This document shows, piece by piece, positions 48,357-56,818 of a DNA stretch of 64,000 bases (its first letter is position 1; each line of letters starts with the position of its first letter). The stretch covers positions 1-64,000 of the forward strand of contig CAMAWN010000003.1 in assembly GCA_945861865.1 (NCBI GenBank), written 5' to 3'. The notes below the pieces were generated by a model. That model was given only the letters and a program-made list of their open reading frames with translations, did no database searches and had not been told where the DNA came from. The translations under genes and the position numbers were made by a program. The stretch is from Candidatus Kuenenia stuttgartensis (lineage in GTDB: Bacteria > Planctomycetota > Planctomycetia > Planctomycetales > Planctomycetaceae).

Positions 48357-48815
48357 CTATTTGTCGGGCTGCTGGACGAACATTGGCTGACCTTCGGCCG
48401 GGCGTGCGACAAACATGAATGTGCCAGTTCCTGTCGCGACGAGCACTCCCGCCGCCGTGCGGATCTCGCCGCGAGCCACTGCGGTTTGTCGGCCGGAGTG
48501 CTGGACTTCTCCGGTGATGGTCAGCGTCTCACCGCTCCAGGCCGGGCGTAAAAAATTAACGTTGAGTTGTGCGGTCACGCACCCTTGATCGTCACGGCAC
48601 AGCGTCGAGACCGCCCGCCCCATCGCGGTGTCGAGCAGCGTGGCGACGACTCCACCGTGCAAGATGCCGTGAGTCCGCAGATGTTGCTCGGCGACGGCCA
48701 GCCGCCATGTCGCACGGCCTTTTTCGGACGACACAGGCTCGGCGCGCAAGCCCTCCAGAAACGGGCCGAGCGGCCAAGAGTCCACGGGCGGAGATGAAAC
48801 CGTGCTGACGGGCAT
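48357..48815 (-). CDS. PaaI-type hotdog thioesterase
   Basis: A 152-residue hotdog-fold protein. HGILHGGVVATLLDTAMGRA is the PaaI/YdiI catalytic block and QLNVNFLRPAWSGETL forms the central strand. It should hydrolyse acyl-CoA or aryl-CoA thioesters. AAGGA eight bases upstream supports the start at 48815. It lies upstream of ftsK on the same strand with a 145-base gap. The C-terminal tail (about 15 residues after FMFVARP) is unusual and polar. Confidence 0.88.
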   Translation of the reverse strand: MPVSTVSSPPVDSWPLGPFLEGLRAEPVSSEKGRATWRLAVAEQHLRTHGILHGGVVATLLDTAMGRAVSTLCRDDQGCVTAQLNVNFLRPAWSGETLTITGEVQHSGRQTAVARGEIRTAAGVLVATGTGTFMFVARPAEGQPMFVQQPDK

Positions 48816-48907
48816 GTGTGATTCCTTGAATCGGTTGCAACGGTGAGTCAATCCTTCGCGGCGAAATGATGGTCATTCGGACGTTGCGGGACTAGGCTTC
48901 GCGGCCC

Positions 48908-50107
48908 ATGACCGAGCCGTCCCCGTTCCCCGATGAATCGTCGCTGTTGCGAGCACTCCGCGCGTCGCCGGCTTTGTTCGAGGCGATTGCTCACCCCGAC
49001 TCGAAAGAGACCGAGTTCCATTTGCAGCAACGACTACGAAACGAGTTTCCGGTCGAGATGGTGGTTGCCGCGCTGACTTTGCAAGACATTCGCCGGAAAG
49101 CCGCAGCCTCGGGAAAATTCACGCGAGCCGATCAGATGTGGCTCACGCCGACCGGTCTCGAGCAGGCGACCTCGGAACCGATCGCGCGACACAAAGCTCA
49201 GCGATTCAGCGGGACGGTTTGGGATTTTTGCTGCGGCATCGGCGGCGATTCGCTCGCGCTGGCCTTGCGTTGCGAGGTTCACAGCGTCGATCTCGATGCG
49301 GCCATGTGTCTGCGAACCGAATGGAATGCGGAAATCTACGGCGTTCACGAGCGAGTTCGCACCGTCGTCGCCGACGTCTCGCAGCCGGGTAACCGCGCGG
49401 GGTTACTGCATATCGATCCGGATCGGCGACCCGGCGGACAGCAGCGCATGCGGCGGATCGAGGACTGCTCTCCGAATCTCGAAGTGCTGCGGACGTTGAT
49501 GTCCGAGTTTCGTGGCGGCGCGATCAAGCTCAGCCCGGCGAGTAATTTCGGTGGCAAGTTCGCGAACGTCGAAATCGAATTGGTCAGCCTGCACGGCGAG
49601 TGCAAAGAGGCCACAGTTTGGTTCGGCGAACTCGCGGGCGATCAGCCGTTCCGAGCAACCTCGTTGCCGTCGGGAGAAACGATCGCCGCCGAACCGCTCT
49701 CCGCGCGCGTGGACATCACGCCGCCACGGGCGTTTGTCTTCGATCCCGATCCGGCGATCGTTCGCGCCGGATTGCTCGATGTGCTGGCCGAGCGACTGCA
49801 ACTCACGCGACTCGATGATGCTGAAGAATATTTGACCGGCGATCAGCCACTCCGCTCGCCGTGGCTGCAGACGTTTCGCGTGCTGGAAGTTATCCCGAAC
49901 AACGACCGCGAAGTCCGCGCCGCTTGCCGCCGCCGCGATTTCGGTTCGGTGGAGATCAAGTGTCGTCACTTGCCGATCGAGGTCGAGCGTGTCCGCCGCA
50001 AGTTGCCGCTGGAAGGCTCGCGGGCCGGCGTGCTGATCTTCGCTCGCGTGCTCGGCAAAGCGCAGGTGATCGTCGGCGAGCGAAACGCAGAGAGCCTGCT
50101 CGGTTGA
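48908..50107 (+). CDS. class I SAM-dependent methyltransferase (THUMP-like)
   Basis: A 399-residue protein. A helical N-terminal part (SSLLRALRASPALFEAI, VVAALTLQDIRRKA) precedes a Rossmann-type methyltransferase with motif I WDFCCGIGGDSLAL (D106 to D114) and VHSVDLDAAMCLRT. HIDPDRRPGG is the next conserved block, and the C-terminal third matches THUMP-like domains near PRAFVFDPDPAIVRAGLLDVL. The likely target is RNA or a protein, as in related families, but the substrate is not known. A terminator hairpin overlaps its last codons. It is divergent from the thioesterase gene. Confidence 0.85.
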   Translation: MTEPSPFPDESSLLRALRASPALFEAIAHPDSKETEFHLQQRLRNEFPVEMVVAALTLQDIRRKAAASGKFTRADQMWLTPTGLEQATSEPIARHKAQRFSGTVWDFCCGIGGDSLALALRCEVHSVDLDAAMCLRTEWNAEIYGVHERVRTVVADVSQPGNRAGLLHIDPDRRPGGQQRMRRIEDCSPNLEVLRTLMSEFRGGAIKLSPASNFGGKFANVEIELVSLHGECKEATVWFGELAGDQPFRATSLPSGETIAAEPLSARVDITPPRAFVFDPDPAIVRAGLLDVLAERLQLTRLDDAEEYLTGDQPLRSPWLQTFRVLEVIPNNDREVRAACRRRDFGSVEIKCRHLPIEVERVRRKLPLEGSRAGVLIFARVLGKAQVIVGERNAESLLG

Positions 50108-50127
50108 CCGAACAGGCTCTCGCTTTT
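50090..50127 (+). terminator. terminator overlapping the end of the methyltransferase gene
   Basis: A 15-bp stem (50090-50104 with 50107-50121, one mismatch) with a 2-base gap is followed by GCTTTT. The stop codon TGA at 50105-50107 lies in the loop. Confidence 0.85.
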
Positions 50128-50209
50128 GGCACCGATGTGAGTCCTGAAGCGCGCGGCATCCCTGCCGGCATCGAACGTCCCTGTTCGACGCTTCATGGAC
50201 GCGCTGGGC

Positions 50210-50512
50210 CTAGAACACATCGAGAATGAAGTGATGGCCGCGGTGATACGGTTGCTCGGTCCCGTAGAAGTTGTACCAGTTCTTGTTCTGCACCGGGATC
50301 CGCTGCTGGGGGTTGTAGCGGTAGTACAAACTGTCGTTGCTCCCTTGCGGGCGCTGAAAGTTGTGCGGGTAGTACAAGTACGGGTAGTAGTTGAACCGGT
50401 TCCAGTCGGTCGGTTGCCCACGTCCGGCAGCCTGAGCGGTCGAGCCGCCAAACTGCGTCGCAGCGACAATCGCCAAGCAGATCAATCCCGTGGTCAGAAT
50501 TCGTCGCAGCAT
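50210..50512 (-). CDS. small tyrosine-rich exported protein
   Basis: A 100-residue protein with a Sec signal peptide (LICLAIVAATQFGGSTAQA). The mature part is rich in Tyr, Asn, Pro and Arg (NRFNYYPYLYYPHNFQRP, QNKNWYNFYGTEQPYHRG). No named domain is recognised; the composition suggests a cell-envelope or matrix protein. AGGAG nine bases upstream supports the ATG. Confidence 0.7.
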   Translation of the reverse strand: MLRRILTTGLICLAIVAATQFGGSTAQAAGRGQPTDWNRFNYYPYLYYPHNFQRPQGSNDSLYYRYNPQQRIPVQNKNWYNFYGTEQPYHRGHHFILDVF

Positions 50513-50709
50513 GGTCCGCGTGCTCCTGAAGTCCGTGAGTTGGACAAAGTGTCTGATTCTTCATCGGCATCGGCACGACCCGCACCACACGAAAAATCGA
50601 CAGAGCTCCGCGCACCGGCAAACTCTTCCGCTTGAGCCGTTCGTTGGATCGGCCATAACGTAGCCGCGTGCGGTTCGCGGGGGTCGCGTTTTCAGCAACG
50701 GAGTGTGCC

Positions 50710-51897
50710 ATGTCTCGTTGGTCTTGGCTTTCGATTTTGCTGGCTCTGGTGATGCCTGCGAGAGCCGACGATCTGCCGAACGGCTGGGAGGGCGCAATCC
50801 GTCCTGAGCATGTCCGTCCGCACGTCGAGTTCCTCGCCAGCCCAGCGTTAGCCGGCCGATCCGGAACCAATTCCGCCAAAGCCGCCGACTATTTGGTCAA
50901 GCAGTTTCGCGACTGCAAGCTGCGACCGCTGTTCGCGGACGGTTCCTTCGAGCAGTCGATCCCGACCTCGGCCGAAGAGCCAGTCGGAGACGATCCCTCG
51001 CCCAAAACACCGCGCATCGTCGGCCGCAATGTCGGTGCTTGGCTGGAAGGGAGCGATCCGAAACTTCGCGACGAGCTGATCGTCATCGGTACGCACTTCG
51101 ATCACCTCGGCACTCGCAATGGAAAAATCTTTCGCGGAGCCGACGACAACGCCAGCGGCACTGCGATGATGCTGGAAGTTGCTCGACAGTTGGCAGCCTC
51201 GAAGCAACGTCCGAAGCGGAGCATCGTCTTCGTCGGCTTCGATCTCGAAGAACAACTACTGTGGGGTTCACGCTGGTTCGTCGCGCATCCGCCGTTTGAG
51301 CTTGATCGAGTCAAACTCTTCATCACCGCCGACATGATCGGACGGTCTCTGGGGGATTTGCCATTGCCGACGATCTTCGTGATGGGCAGCGAACATGCGC
51401 CGCGGATGAAACTGCTGCTGGACGACGTCGGCTCGCCGCGCGGGTTGGAAGTCGCTCGGCTAGGAATCGACTTGATCGGCGTGCGCAGCGACTACGGGCC
51501 GTTCTGGAACGAAAAAATTCCGTTTCTGTTTTTCTCGACCGGGGAACATCCCGACTACCACACGCCGCGCGACGTGCCGGAGAAACTCGACTTCGACAAG
51601 ATCGCTCGCGTGTCGAGCCTCGTGCTGAAACTGGTCGAGGCCACCGCGAACGCCGAGGGTGCTCCGGAATGGACCGACGAAGTCCGCCCCGACATCGCCG
51701 AGGTCAAAGCCATCCACCGCATCACCGACCTGCTGCTGCAAGCCGGCGAAAAGAAACCGCTCACCGACCTGCAACGGTTGATCGTCACGCAGGCTCAGAA
51801 CAAGTGCCAGCAAATCCTCGATCGTGACACGTTCACCACCGATGATCGCAAATGGCTGATCCGCATCTCACAATTGCTGCTACTCTCGGTCTTTTGA
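50710..51897 (+). CDS. M28-family zinc aminopeptidase, exported
   Basis: A 395-residue enzyme with a signal peptide (SWLSILLALVMPARA). The M28 zinc ligands are H129 in VIGTHFDHLG, D145 in GADDNASG, E180/E181 in FDLEEQ, D208 in ITADMIGR and H284 in PDYHTPRD, so the bimetal site is complete. It should remove N-terminal residues from peptides outside the cytoplasm. A PDZ domain, common in planctomycete relatives, is absent. GGAG about six bases upstream supports the start. It ends 26 bases before the transhydrogenase-like gene. Confidence 0.9.
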   Translation: MSRWSWLSILLALVMPARADDLPNGWEGAIRPEHVRPHVEFLASPALAGRSGTNSAKAADYLVKQFRDCKLRPLFADGSFEQSIPTSAEEPVGDDPSPKTPRIVGRNVGAWLEGSDPKLRDELIVIGTHFDHLGTRNGKIFRGADDNASGTAMMLEVARQLAASKQRPKRSIVFVGFDLEEQLLWGSRWFVAHPPFELDRVKLFITADMIGRSLGDLPLPTIFVMGSEHAPRMKLLLDDVGSPRGLEVARLGIDLIGVRSDYGPFWNEKIPFLFFSTGEHPDYHTPRDVPEKLDFDKIARVSSLVLKLVEATANAEGAPEWTDEVRPDIAEVKAIHRITDLLLQAGEKKPLTDLQRLIVTQAQNKCQQILDRDTFTTDDRKWLIRISQLLLLSVF

Positions 51898-51923
51898 CGG
51901 TAGCTAATTCCAGGAGCCAAACG

Positions 51924-53207
51924 ATGCCTCTTGCGACCGACACCGCGTTTCAGATCATGGCCTCAAACTGCCGCTTCGGAAGCGGCATCACGCACGAGGT
52001 CGGCATGGACTTGGTTGATCTTGGCGCGAAGCGTGTGCTGCTGGTGATCGACCCGGCGGTGCGACGAGTGGCGACTGGCTCGGTCGTGCAGCAGTCGCTG
52101 GAAGACAACAAACTCGACTTCGCCGTGTTCGACGCGATCGAGATCGAACCGACCGACACGAGCTTTCTCGCGGCATCGAAGTTCGCGACCGAGGGAAACT
52201 TCGACGCGATTCTGGCAGTCGGCGGCGGCAGCACGATCGACACGGCGAAGGCGGCGAACGTCTTCGCGACACATCCAGCCGACTTCCTCGATTACGTCAA
52301 CGCTCCGATCGGCAAAGGGAAACCGGTGCCGGGACCGCTCAAGCCACTGATCGCGATTCCGACAACGGCCGGCACTGGCAGCGAGACGACCGGCGTCGCG
52401 ATCTTCGATCTCGTGTCACGGCGAGTGAAAACCGGCATCGCGTCGAAGTACGTCCGGCCGACGCTCGGCATCGTCGATTGGGACAACACACGCACTCAAC
52501 CGCCGGCGGTCGCCGCCAGCGCGGGCTTGGATGTGCTCAGCCATGCGCTCGAAAGTTACACGGCGATTCCGTACGACCAACGACTGCGACCCGCTCGGCC
52601 GAGTGAGCGGTCAGCCTACCAAGGCGCAAACCCGATGAGCGATGTCTGGGCGCTGCGAGCGCTCGAGCTCGTCGCCGAGTTCCTGCCACGAGCGGTTGCC
52701 GACACGAGCGACGAGGAAGCTCGGATGCAGATGATTCTGGCCTCGTCGATGGCCGGCATCGGATTCGGCAACGCCGGAGTGCATCTGCCGCACGCGATGG
52801 CGTACCCGGTCGCCGGCATGGTGCGAGAATTCCGGCCGGCCGGATTCGCCACCGATCACGCGATGGTGCCACACGGCATGTCGGTCATCCTGCACACTCC
52901 GGCCGTCGCGAGATTTACGGCCACGACTTCACCGCAGCGGCATTTGCTGGGGGCGAAAGCGTTGGGAGCGGACATCTCGCGAGCGAATCCCGCCGATGCG
53001 GGACGCATCCTCGCGGATCGCGTCATCCATTTCATGCAAACGCTGAAGATGCCGCACGGGCTGAAGGAAGTCGGCTACGGCTCCTCCGATATTCCTGCAC
53101 TGGTGGAAGGGACGCTGGCCCAGCAACGGCTCATCAAACTCTCGCCACGAATGACCGCTGCGGAGGAACTCGCCAAAATGTTTGAGAAGTCGATGGTGAT
53201 TTGGTAA
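51924..53207 (+). CDS. hydroxyacid-oxoacid transhydrogenase (iron alcohol dehydrogenase fold)
   Basis: A 427-residue iron-dependent dehydrogenase. ILAVGGGSTIDTAKAAN is the NAD-binding block, AIPTTAGTGSETTGVAIFD follows, and iron ligands sit in LDVLSHALESYT, HLPHAMAYPVAG and DHAMVPHGM. The RPAYQG-like insert (RSAYQGANPMSDVWA) and the overall match to animal ADHFE1 point to transfer of hydride from 4-hydroxybutyrate to 2-oxoglutarate, rather than simple alcohol oxidation. That activity is inferred. CAGGAG seven bases upstream fixes the start. It may be co-transcribed with the M28 gene. Confidence 0.87.
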   Translation: MPLATDTAFQIMASNCRFGSGITHEVGMDLVDLGAKRVLLVIDPAVRRVATGSVVQQSLEDNKLDFAVFDAIEIEPTDTSFLAASKFATEGNFDAILAVGGGSTIDTAKAANVFATHPADFLDYVNAPIGKGKPVPGPLKPLIAIPTTAGTGSETTGVAIFDLVSRRVKTGIASKYVRPTLGIVDWDNTRTQPPAVAASAGLDVLSHALESYTAIPYDQRLRPARPSERSAYQGANPMSDVWALRALELVAEFLPRAVADTSDEEARMQMILASSMAGIGFGNAGVHLPHAMAYPVAGMVREFRPAGFATDHAMVPHGMSVILHTPAVARFTATTSPQRHLLGAKALGADISRANPADAGRILADRVIHFMQTLKMPHGLKEVGYGSSDIPALVEGTLAQQRLIKLSPRMTAAEELAKMFEKSMVIW

Positions 53208-53354
53208 TCGCCGTTTTTTCCGGCCATTGCTGCGTTGCTTGAAGTGCGGGGGAGGCTCCAATACCATGCCCCGCTCTAAACGGCGGGAAAACTTGAGAAA
53301 TCGTGCGTAACTCGTGGGCTGTTCCCACGTTGAACGAATTTTTGCGGAGAGATC

Positions 53355-53537
53355 ATGGCAGTTCCCAAACGGCGCACGTCGAAATCCCGTGCCCGCAAGC
53401 GTCGCAGTCACAACGCGATTAAGCCTTTGAATTTGACGACTTGTCCGCAGTGCAGCGCGATGGTGCCGTGCCACAGCATCTGTCCGCAGTGCGGGCACTA
53501 CCACGGCCGAAGCTACGACGCCGGCAACGAGGAATAG
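53355..53537 (+). CDS. rpmF: 50S ribosomal protein L32
   Basis: A 60-residue basic protein. MAVPKRRTSKSRARKRRSHN is the universal L32 N-terminus, and the zinc-ribbon cysteine pairs CPQC and CPQC are present. GGAG lies five bases before the ATG. It is the first gene of the rpmF-plsX-fabD cluster. Confidence 0.97.
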   Translation: MAVPKRRTSKSRARKRRSHNAIKPLNLTTCPQCSAMVPCHSICPQCGHYHGRSYDAGNEE

Positions 53538-53566
53538 TCGCAGACGCTTCGGCGAGGAACATCCTC

Positions 53567-54568
53567 ATGCGGATCGCGCTGGACGCAATGGGGGGCGATT
53601 ACGCTCCCGGCCCGAACATCGACGGGGCCATTGCCGCGTTGCAGGCTCACCCTGAGTTGGAAGTCGTCCTGGTCGGCGACCAACCGCAGTTGGAGCCGTT
53701 GCTCGCGAAGGCCGGGTTCTCGTCCGAGCGTTTGATCCGGCGGCACTCCGACAGTTGGATCACAATGGAGGAAAAGCCGACCGAGGCGCTCCGCAAAAAG
53801 CCGAACTGCTCGATCTCGGTTTGCTGGCAGATGATGGCCGCCCGCGAAGTTGATGCCGTCGTCAGCGCGGGTCACACCGGAGCGGTCGTCGCGGCGGGAC
53901 TCAAGACGCGGCTGTATCTGAAGAACGTCAAGCGGCCCGGTATCGCGGTCGCCCTGCCGACTCAAAAGGGACGCGCGGTCTTGATGGACGTCGGCGCGAA
54001 TCCGGCGGCTCGGCCCGAGCATCTCTTCCAGTACGGCATCATGGGACTGGTTTACGCTCGCGATGTGCTGGGGATCGAGAACCCGCGCGTCGGCCTGATG
54101 AACATCGGCAGCGAAGACGGCAAAGGAAACGACCTGTACCGCGAGACGCACTCGCTGTTGCAGAACAGCCGGCTGCGCGAGGCGTACGTCGGCAACGTCG
54201 AGGGCCGCGATCTGTATCAGGGCAATGTGGATGTCATCATTTGCGAAGGCTTCGTCGGCAACGTCGTGCTGAAAGTCAGCGAGGGCATGGCCGACTTCCT
54301 GTTCAAGACAGTCGCCCGCGACGTCATCGGCAAGTTGAATCAAGAGCGTGATCTCGGCATGCAAGCCCTGCACAACGTCGGCAAACGCTACCACTACAGC
54401 GAAGAGGGCGGTGCCCCGCTGCTGGGGATCGATGGCATCTGCATCATCTGCCACGGTTCGAGCAACGGTCTGTCGATTCGCAACGCGCTCAAAGTCGCGA
54501 TGACATTCAAGGACCGCGAAATCAATTCGTCGATCTCCGCCGCACTGGTGGAGATGCCGCTGGCGTGA
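53567..54568 (+). CDS. plsX: phosphate acyltransferase PlsX
   Basis: A 333-residue enzyme that makes acyl-phosphate from acyl-ACP for phospholipid synthesis. IALDAMGGDYAPGPNIDGA is the family N-terminus, VSAGHTGAVVAAGL and GVALPTQKG-like blocks follow, and VDVIICEGFVGNVVLK is the C-terminal signature. The length is normal. GAGGA eight bases before the ATG decides the start. It lies 29 bases after rpmF, and fabD follows after 11 bases, the common bacterial order. Confidence 0.95.
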   Translation: MRIALDAMGGDYAPGPNIDGAIAALQAHPELEVVLVGDQPQLEPLLAKAGFSSERLIRRHSDSWITMEEKPTEALRKKPNCSISVCWQMMAAREVDAVVSAGHTGAVVAAGLKTRLYLKNVKRPGIAVALPTQKGRAVLMDVGANPAARPEHLFQYGIMGLVYARDVLGIENPRVGLMNIGSEDGKGNDLYRETHSLLQNSRLREAYVGNVEGRDLYQGNVDVIICEGFVGNVVLKVSEGMADFLFKTVARDVIGKLNQERDLGMQALHNVGKRYHYSEEGGAPLLGIDGICIICHGSSNGLSIRNALKVAMTFKDREINSSISAALVEMPLA

Positions 54569-54579
54569 GGTGGTGAATC

Positions 54580-55488
54580 ATGAGCATGGCCTTCCTCTTC
54601 CCCGGCCAAGGCGCGCAGTCCGTCGGGATGTGCAAGTCGATCTACGACAAATACGCCTGCGCGAAATCGCTGTTCGATCGAGCCTCCGAGATCCTCGGCG
54701 ACGACCTCGCGAAGCTTTGCTTTGAAGGCCCGAAAGAGCAACTCGATGCGACGAGCTACAGCCAGCCGGCGCTGTTCGTGGGTGCTCTCGCCGCGCTGGA
54801 GATGCTCAAAGAGGTGAAGCCCGATCTCGTCGCGAGCGCCACGCACACGGCGGGACTCAGCCTGGGCGAGTACACGTCGCTCGTCTTTGCGGGAGCCATC
54901 AGTTTTGAAGATGGTCTGAAGGTCGTGCAGCGACGCGGACAGGCGATGCAAGAGTCAGCCGATCGGCAGCCCTCCGGCATGGCCAGCCTGCTGATGCTCG
55001 AGTGCGAAAAGGTGCAAGCGATCTGCGACGAGGCTTCGGCGGTCGGCCAGGTCTCGATCGCGAACTTTCTGTGCCCCGGCAATCTCGTGATCTCCGGCGA
55101 GAAGCCCGCTGTTGCCAAGGCAGTCGAACTCGCCGACGCGGCTGGCGGGAAAACCGTCACGCTCGCCGTGGCCGGTGCATTCCACACGAGCATCATGGAA
55201 CCGGCCGACCAAAAGCTGGCGGACGCTCTCGCCAGTGTCCCGATCCAAAAGCCGCGAATTCCGGTCGTCTCGAATGTCGATGCCGCAGTGCATTGGGAAC
55301 CGGACGAGATTCGGCAACTGCTCGTCCGACAGGTCGTCAACCCGGTTCGCTGGGAAGATTCCATCCGCTGGTTGTTAGCCCAAGGGGTCACCGAGTTCAC
55401 CGAAGTCGGCCCCGGCAAGGTGCTCGCCGGACTGCTCAAGCGGATCGACCGCAAGGCGAAGTGCGAGAACGTCAACGAGGCTCTGTAA
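54580..55488 (+). CDS. fabD: malonyl-CoA:ACP transacylase FabD
   Basis: A 302-residue enzyme that moves malonyl from CoA to ACP at the start of fatty-acid synthesis. LFPGQGAQSVGM is the N-terminal block, the nucleophile is S94 in AGLSLGEYTS, and the catalytic His is H202 in AVAGAFHTSI. The residue before the serine is Leu (L93) rather than the usual His of GHSLG. EVGPGKVLAGLLKRI closes the protein. It follows plsX closely; fabG and acpP do not follow. Confidence 0.95.
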   Translation: MSMAFLFPGQGAQSVGMCKSIYDKYACAKSLFDRASEILGDDLAKLCFEGPKEQLDATSYSQPALFVGALAALEMLKEVKPDLVASATHTAGLSLGEYTSLVFAGAISFEDGLKVVQRRGQAMQESADRQPSGMASLLMLECEKVQAICDEASAVGQVSIANFLCPGNLVISGEKPAVAKAVELADAAGGKTVTLAVAGAFHTSIMEPADQKLADALASVPIQKPRIPVVSNVDAAVHWEPDEIRQLLVRQVVNPVRWEDSIRWLLAQGVTEFTEVGPGKVLAGLLKRIDRKAKCENVNEAL

Positions 55489-55530
55489 CCCTGTCGCTGA
55501 CGTTTTGGCACACAGGCAGGAAGTCGGAGC

Positions 55531-55821
55531 ATGCCCTGGTTACGAATCGAGTTGACCGCCGACGAGCAGCGGATCGTGTTGGACGAGCGCGAGTCGCTGG
55601 CGACTTCGGTGCGTCGTCGAAGTCGCGGTGTTTCCGGCGGCAGTATGAGCCGCCTCACAATCAGAAACGTGATCGCCGAGCAAATCGCACAAGCGATTTC
55701 GGAAATTGGCAGAATACTGCGGACACGACGTTTGCGTTGTCACAGGGCTACAATCCCGCCCCTCTTCCGCAGGAGCGAGCGAGATGGCCGAGTTGACAGT
55801 CCGAGCGTTGATGATCGATGA
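55531..55821 (+). pseudogene. possible remnant of an IS630-type transposase N-terminus
   Basis: The first 20 residues, MPWLRIELTADEQRIVLDER, resemble the opening of IS630-type transposases of planctomycetes (hydrophobic IELT block then helix). After that no helix-turn-helix follows and the frame overlaps the next gene by 38 bases. It has GGAG upstream, so a small real protein is also possible. The call is weak. Confidence 0.3.
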
Positions 55822-56731
55822 CGATTCGTCGATGTTCGATCTCACGCGCGAACTGTTCGATGAACGGTATCCAGGGCGGTTTGTGTTCGATTGGGCCGGT
55901 TCGTTCGATGATGGCCTGGCGGCGATCCGACAGACTCGACATGACGTGTACCTCGTTGATCACCGCATCGGTGGGCAGCGCGGCGTGGAATTGGTCGCGG
56001 CGGTCGCGGCGGAATGCCAGGCACCGATCATCGTGACCTCGGAGCAGGAGAACCACGACCTCGACGTCGCGGCCTTGCGCGCGGGAGCGGCGGATTATCT
56101 GGTGCGCGACGTCCGAGACGTCGGCCACTTGGAACACGCGATTCGGTACGCGCTGCAACAGAACGAACTGTGGGCCGCTCTTCGACACCGGCATTGGCAG
56201 GACCGCGAACGATGCCTCGCCGCCGACATGGACGGCTACATCGCCAAACCGATTCGTCAGCAAGAAGTCGTTGCGGTCTTGCGATCCGCCGTCGGCGGAC
56301 TCGCCGGCAAAACCGGTTTGTTTCGCCTGACTGCCGAGCACGCTGCGGTGGTGCCTGTCGAAGAGGACTCCAGTCATACAGCCGCTGCGGCCATGCGACG
56401 GCTCAACTGGAAACAAGCCCTGCGCTTAGTCGCGGACGATCGGGATTTGTTGAACGAGGTTTTGGCGGCATTTGTCGAAGAATGTCCGCAATTGCAGGCT
56501 CGGCTGCGGCAGGCGGCGGCCGACGAAGATTGGGCCACGGTCGCGAAAACCTCACACACTTTGCAGGCCGCGTTGCGGCTGTTTGGGGGCGAAGTCCTCG
56601 ATTTGGCGATCGCCTTGGAGGACAGTTGCAAACGAGATCGAATGGGTGAAAACCGCGATCTGTTTGAAAAGTTCAGCGAAGAACTTGAGAATGTCCTGAT
56701 TGAAGTTCAAGGTTACCTGAAAGGTACGTAA
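55784..56731 (+). CDS. receiver / truncated receiver / Hpt phosphotransfer protein
   Basis: A 315-residue signalling protein. The first receiver domain has the acidic pocket in LMIDDDSS, phosphoacceptor D59 in YLVDHRIGG, but R108 replaces the usual Lys in DYLVRD. Residues about 140-170 (DRERCLAADMDGYIAKPI) match only the last quarter of a second receiver. The C-terminal part (about 206-315) is an Hpt domain with H258 in KTSHTLQAALRLFGG. It should pass phosphate in a multi-step relay. AGGAG about eight bases upstream supports the start. A REC/HATPase gene follows 87 bases downstream. Confidence 0.85.
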   Translation: MAELTVRALMIDDDSSMFDLTRELFDERYPGRFVFDWAGSFDDGLAAIRQTRHDVYLVDHRIGGQRGVELVAAVAAECQAPIIVTSEQENHDLDVAALRAGAADYLVRDVRDVGHLEHAIRYALQQNELWAALRHRHWQDRERCLAADMDGYIAKPIRQQEVVAVLRSAVGGLAGKTGLFRLTAEHAAVVPVEEDSSHTAAAAMRRLNWKQALRLVADDRDLLNEVLAAFVEECPQLQARLRQAAADEDWATVAKTSHTLQAALRLFGGEVLDLAIALEDSCKRDRMGENRDLFEKFSEELENVLIEVQGYLKGT

Positions 56732-56818
56732 CGCAGGGCCAGGTAGATCGCTTGCCCCAATCACATCATCCCACCAAACCGGCACTGGTGAACTGCTCGT
56801 GCCTACAAAGCTCAGCCC

